In this document: positions 61,558 to 64,000 of the stretch, piece by piece
Position numbering within the stretch: position 1 is the stretch's first letter
Layout of the letters: every line of letters starts with the position of its first letter
Assembly (NCBI GenBank): GCA_963719135.1
Contig: CAVRAZ010000003.1
Span: 1-64,000, forward strand
DNA: 64,000 nucleotides
Direction of reading: 5' to 3'
Source: CAVRAZ01 sp963719135
GTDB lineage: Bacteria > Pseudomonadota > Gammaproteobacteria > DSM-19610
Made by a program: the position numbers and the translations under genes
Notes under the pieces: generated by a model
What the model saw: the letters and a program-made list of their open reading frames with translations, nothing else
Databases searched by the model: none
Told to the model about the DNA's origin: nothing

Positions 61558-61685
61558 GCTCGAAATCTGTCTCAAAGTGCCCGTCGACGGGCCGTGCGGC
61601 ATCGCGAATCCTGCTCGGGCACGCGTTTACGCGTGGAACCGCGGAACGCCCCGGACGCCGCGACGCATGGCGGGGCAGGTTCCGC

Positions 61686-62231
61686 TCATTGCGTACTGTC
61701 AAAGGATGAGGCCGGACCGCGCTGACGCAGACGGGAGATCAGTATCTCGGCCGCATTACGCGCCGGCAGGGGGCAAAGATAATATTTGAGCAGAGCGCCG
61801 CGATACCGATCCGCGCTCCCCGCCCGAATAAACCGCCATTCCGAAACCGGCAGGACCTTGAACTGTCCCGACGATCCGTAGGCATACCGGCGATACTGGC
61901 CCGTATCGCAGCGTATCGCTTCATAGAAGACATTCGTCGCGCCGGAATCCGCTTTCAGGATGACGGTATACCGAACGTCGCGGCGGTTGTCGATGCTGAT
62001 GGAATCCGGATCGATGAAAACGGAAAACGGAAAATCCGCCACTTGCAACGACACCTCGATCGACCCGGCGGCAGCCGGGTAGGTGGGAAGCCGCAGTTCA
62101 CCCTCGGCGGCCGTCTCCGGCGCCTTCATGCTTCGCATGGTCGGATCCTGATAAACGTCTTCGTCATCGGCCGCCACGTGAAGCGCGAACAACAAGACGC
62201 ACCCAGCCAATAAACCTGATGCAGTGCGCAC
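61686..62231 (-). CDS. CNP1-like secreted protein, 181 aa
   Basis: A signal peptide (MRTASGLLAGCVLLFALHVAA) precedes a domain resembling the CNP1-like family (cryptic neisserial protein 1). Typical stretches are FSVFIDPDSISID, DVRYTVILKADSGATNVFYEAIRC, RYAYGSSGQFKVL and EWRFIRAG, with a Cys in YYLCPLPAR. It is found in the envelope of beta- and gammaproteobacteria; function unknown. The start is GTG at 62231 with gggggtg just upstream. Confidence 0.78.
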   Translation of the reverse strand: MRTASGLLAGCVLLFALHVAADDEDVYQDPTMRSMKAPETAAEGELRLPTYPAAAGSIEVSLQVADFPFSVFIDPDSISIDNRRDVRYTVILKADSGATNVFYEAIRCDTGQYRRYAYGSSGQFKVLPVSEWRFIRAGSADRYRGALLKYYLCPLPARNAAEILISRLRQRGPASSFDSTQ

Positions 62232-62589
62232 ATCACCCCCGTCGTCGATCCAAGCGCGGCAGTTTACGTGAATCCGGCGCCTTCGTCAGCGTCGACCGGA
62301 CCTTGTGCCACGAAGCGTCGCTCGCCGCTCGGGCAACCCGGCCGCGGCCAGCGCCTGAGGCCAGACCAGGACGGTGCCGGCCACGCCGTCGGTCACATCG
62401 CGTGCGACCATCATATCCTTTTGTTTTAATTTTATTTTATGCCTGCGCAGCAATATTCCACCTGCTCAACAATGGCGTGCCGCCCTGATCGCGGCCGGCT
62501 ATAGATCAGGCGATCAAAGCCGCTAAGTCCTTGACAAATTTAGCACCATCCAGCGTCGAAACGACACAGGGACGTTGACGATACCGGCC
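62232..62589. other. Divergent gap before the sensor gene
   Basis: No gene seen. An AT-rich tract (62410-62440, ttttgttttaattttatttta) and a ttgaca at 62531-62536 suggest promoter sequence for the plus-strand sensor, though no good -10 lies at 17 bases. Most of the left half is GC-rich without signals I recognise. Confidence 0.35.
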
Positions 62590-64000
62590 ATGTTCAGCAG
62601 ACAATCCAAGTTCATCGTGGCCTCTGGCTTCACGACGCTGCTGCTGATCATGGTTGCGGTCACGACCATCGGCTACTCGCACATGGTCGGCAGCACCGCC
62701 CGCATGGAAGCGATCGTCAGAAGCCAGAACACGAAAATCAATCTGGTCATTTCCATGTACTCCGCAGTCCGCGAACGCGCGGTTCTGCTGTTCGGCATGG
62801 TCCATGCCGCCACCGCCTTTGAGCGCGACCCGACCTTCGTCCGGTTCACGGACCTGGCGGCCAAGTACGTCGTCGCCCGGGACGAACTCAACCAGATGGT
62901 GGACGATCCGGCGGAAAAGGCGCTGGTCGATGAGATCACGAATGACGTCGTCACGGCTTCGCCGCTCCAGATTCAGGTCACGGGCCTGCTGCTGGACGGC
63001 AAATTGCGGGAAGCCGGCGAATTGCTTCGCAAAAAAGCGATGCCCGCGCAGGACGTGGTCCTGCGACGCCTAAACGACCTGCTGGACTTCGAACAGTCCG
63101 CCTCCTACAAAGGCATCGCGCTGGCTCAGGATGACTTCGAGAAGACCCTCGGATTGCTGGTCGTGCTGATCATCGTGGCGGTCGTCATCGGTGCGGCCAT
63201 AGCCCTGATTGTGATCGCAAAGATAAGCCAGGCCGGTGACATTCTATTCGCCGACGCAGCGCTGCAGTCCATTGCCGAGTCGGTCATCATACTGGATACA
63301 GGCGGCAGGATGCTGTACCTGAACAATAAGGCGCTGGACCTGATGGAATGCCGGCGGCCGGAACTGGTCGGCCGGCGGCTCAAGGACGTCATAGCCTGCA
63401 TGCCGGACCTGGACGCGATTCGCGAAGCGTCCGGAGAACAGGGCAGCACCCCTGCGAGCCGGCGGGGCGAATGCATGTTCAAATCAAGGAGCGGAAAGGA
63501 ACGCGACCTGGAATACAGCATTTCCGCGATTCAGTCGCGCAGCAACCAGACAGTCGGTCTGGTCATCGCAGTGCGGGACATCACCGAGCGCCATGCGATG
63601 GAGCAGCAGATCCTGAAGAGCCGCGAACGTCTTTCCCTGGTCGTGCGCGGCACCAACGATGGAATCTGGGATTACAATCTGGAAACGGGCGAAATCTATT
63701 TTTCGCCGCGCTGGAAGAGCATGCTCGGTTATGCTGACGACGAGATCAAGGATACGTTCAGCGCGTGGCAGGAGCTGATCCACCCTGACGATCTGGGCAA
63801 AGCGCTGATTGCCTGGACGGACTGCATGACCGGCGCAGTGGATTGCTTTTCGGTCGAGATGCGCATGCGCTCGGCCGCTGGCGACTGGCGCTGGATCGAG
63901 TGCCGCGGACTGGCGCAGCTCAACGACGCAATGAAGCCGGTGCGGCTGGCCGGCTCGCATACCGACATCACCGAGCGGAAGAACGCCGAGAATGCCCTGT
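62590..64000 (+). CDS. Membrane sensor with helical periplasmic domain and PAS domains (3'-truncated by window), at least 470 aa
   Basis: It runs off the right edge. TM1 lies at about residues 8-30 (FIVASGFTTLLLIMVAVTTIGY), then a helical periplasmic bundle (about 32-175, four-helix MCP/sensor-like), then TM2 (about 186-212). PAS domain 1 is LQSIAESVIILDTGGRMLYLNNKAL with VIAVRDITERHAMEQ. A second PAS/PAC is VVRGTNDGIWDYNLETGEIYF, IHPDDLGKA and AGSHTDITERKNAEN. The output domain (GGDEF, EAL or histidine kinase) is outside the window. The upstream ribosome-binding site is weak. Confidence 0.82.
   Translation, partial: MFSRQSKFIVASGFTTLLLIMVAVTTIGYSHMVGSTARMEAIVRSQNTKINLVISMYSAVRERAVLLFGMVHAATAFERDPTFVRFTDLAAKYVVARDELNQMVDDPAEKALVDEITNDVVTASPLQIQVTGLLLDGKLREAGELLRKKAMPAQDVVLRRLNDLLDFEQSASYKGIALAQDDFEKTLGLLVVLIIVAVVIGAAIALIVIAKISQAGDILFADAALQSIAESVIILDTGGRMLYLNNKALDLMECRRPELVGRRLKDVIACMPDLDAIREASGEQGSTPASRRGECMFKSRSGKERDLEYSISAIQSRSNQTVGLVIAVRDITERHAMEQQILKSRERLSLVVRGTNDGIWDYNLETGEIYFSPRWKSMLGYADDEIKDTFSAWQELIHPDDLGKALIAWTDCMTGAVDCFSVEMRMRSAAGDWRWIECRGLAQLNDAMKPVRLAGSHTDITERKNAENAL

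Overview
The window looks like a chromosomal segment of a GC-rich gammaproteobacterium that I cannot place to genus. Evidence for the class is the block mlaA, der, bamB, yfgM, hisS, rodZ, pilF, rlmN, ndk, then isc genes with cysE and trmJ, then efp with both of its modification enzymes (epmA, epmB), then parC and parE. This order resembles the Pseudomonas/Azotobacter type arrangement. No tRNA, rRNA or CRISPR array was seen.

Layout. (1) Positions 1-4.6 kb are nested insertion sequences: a complete IS66-family element (6-1734) sits in an IS21-family element (1735-3411), which itself interrupts an IS4-family transposase gene (3412-4537). (2) Positions 4.66-7.8 kb hold three visibly AT-richer minus-strand genes: a sulfotransferase, an alpha/beta hydrolase and a membrane-anchored SGNH hydrolase. 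They are probably transferred EPS-decoration genes. (3) Positions 8.05-20.06 kb are a minus-strand Wzx/Wzy-type exopolysaccharide operon. In transcription order it encodes a polyprenyl-phosphate sugar transferase, a chain-length protein with an embedded LysM domain, a separate BY-kinase-like ATPase, a GT2, a GT4, a flippase, a polymerase, a GH16 glycanase and a GT8-like transferase. A good sigma-70 promoter lies at 20241-20269. (4) Positions 20.9-27.6 kb are a divergent plus-strand operon: secreted SGNH, MBOAT acyltransferase, membrane SGNH, acyl carrier protein, MaoC dehydratase, SDR reductase and FkbH. It looks like a dedicated pathway that makes an unusual acyl group on its own carrier protein and transfers it to the polysaccharide. 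(5) Positions 27.8-62.2 kb are housekeeping genes, mostly minus strand. They are interspersed with four PilZ or FimX-like cyclic-di-GMP receptor ORFs, two of which look like one gene split by a frameshift. (6) The right edge cuts through a membrane sensor with PAS domains.

How the genes work together. The lipid-linked repeat unit is started by the sugar transferase, extended by the GTs, flipped by Wzx and polymerised by Wzy under control of the Wzz-like protein and its kinase. It could then be trimmed by GH16 and decorated with acyl and perhaps sulfate groups. In the housekeeping half, an IscR operator at the end of cysE links cysteine supply to Fe-S assembly, and efp is clustered with the enzymes that beta-lysylate it.

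Main points for a second look: the LysM domain inside a Wzz/GumC-type protein; the FkbH/ACP/MaoC/SDR/MBOAT/SGNH decoration operon; an isc operon without iscU and an adjoining block without ispG; a helix-turn-helix/ferredoxin-reductase fusion; a frameshifted tandem PilZ gene between parE and parC; and a dispersed palindromic intergenic repeat.
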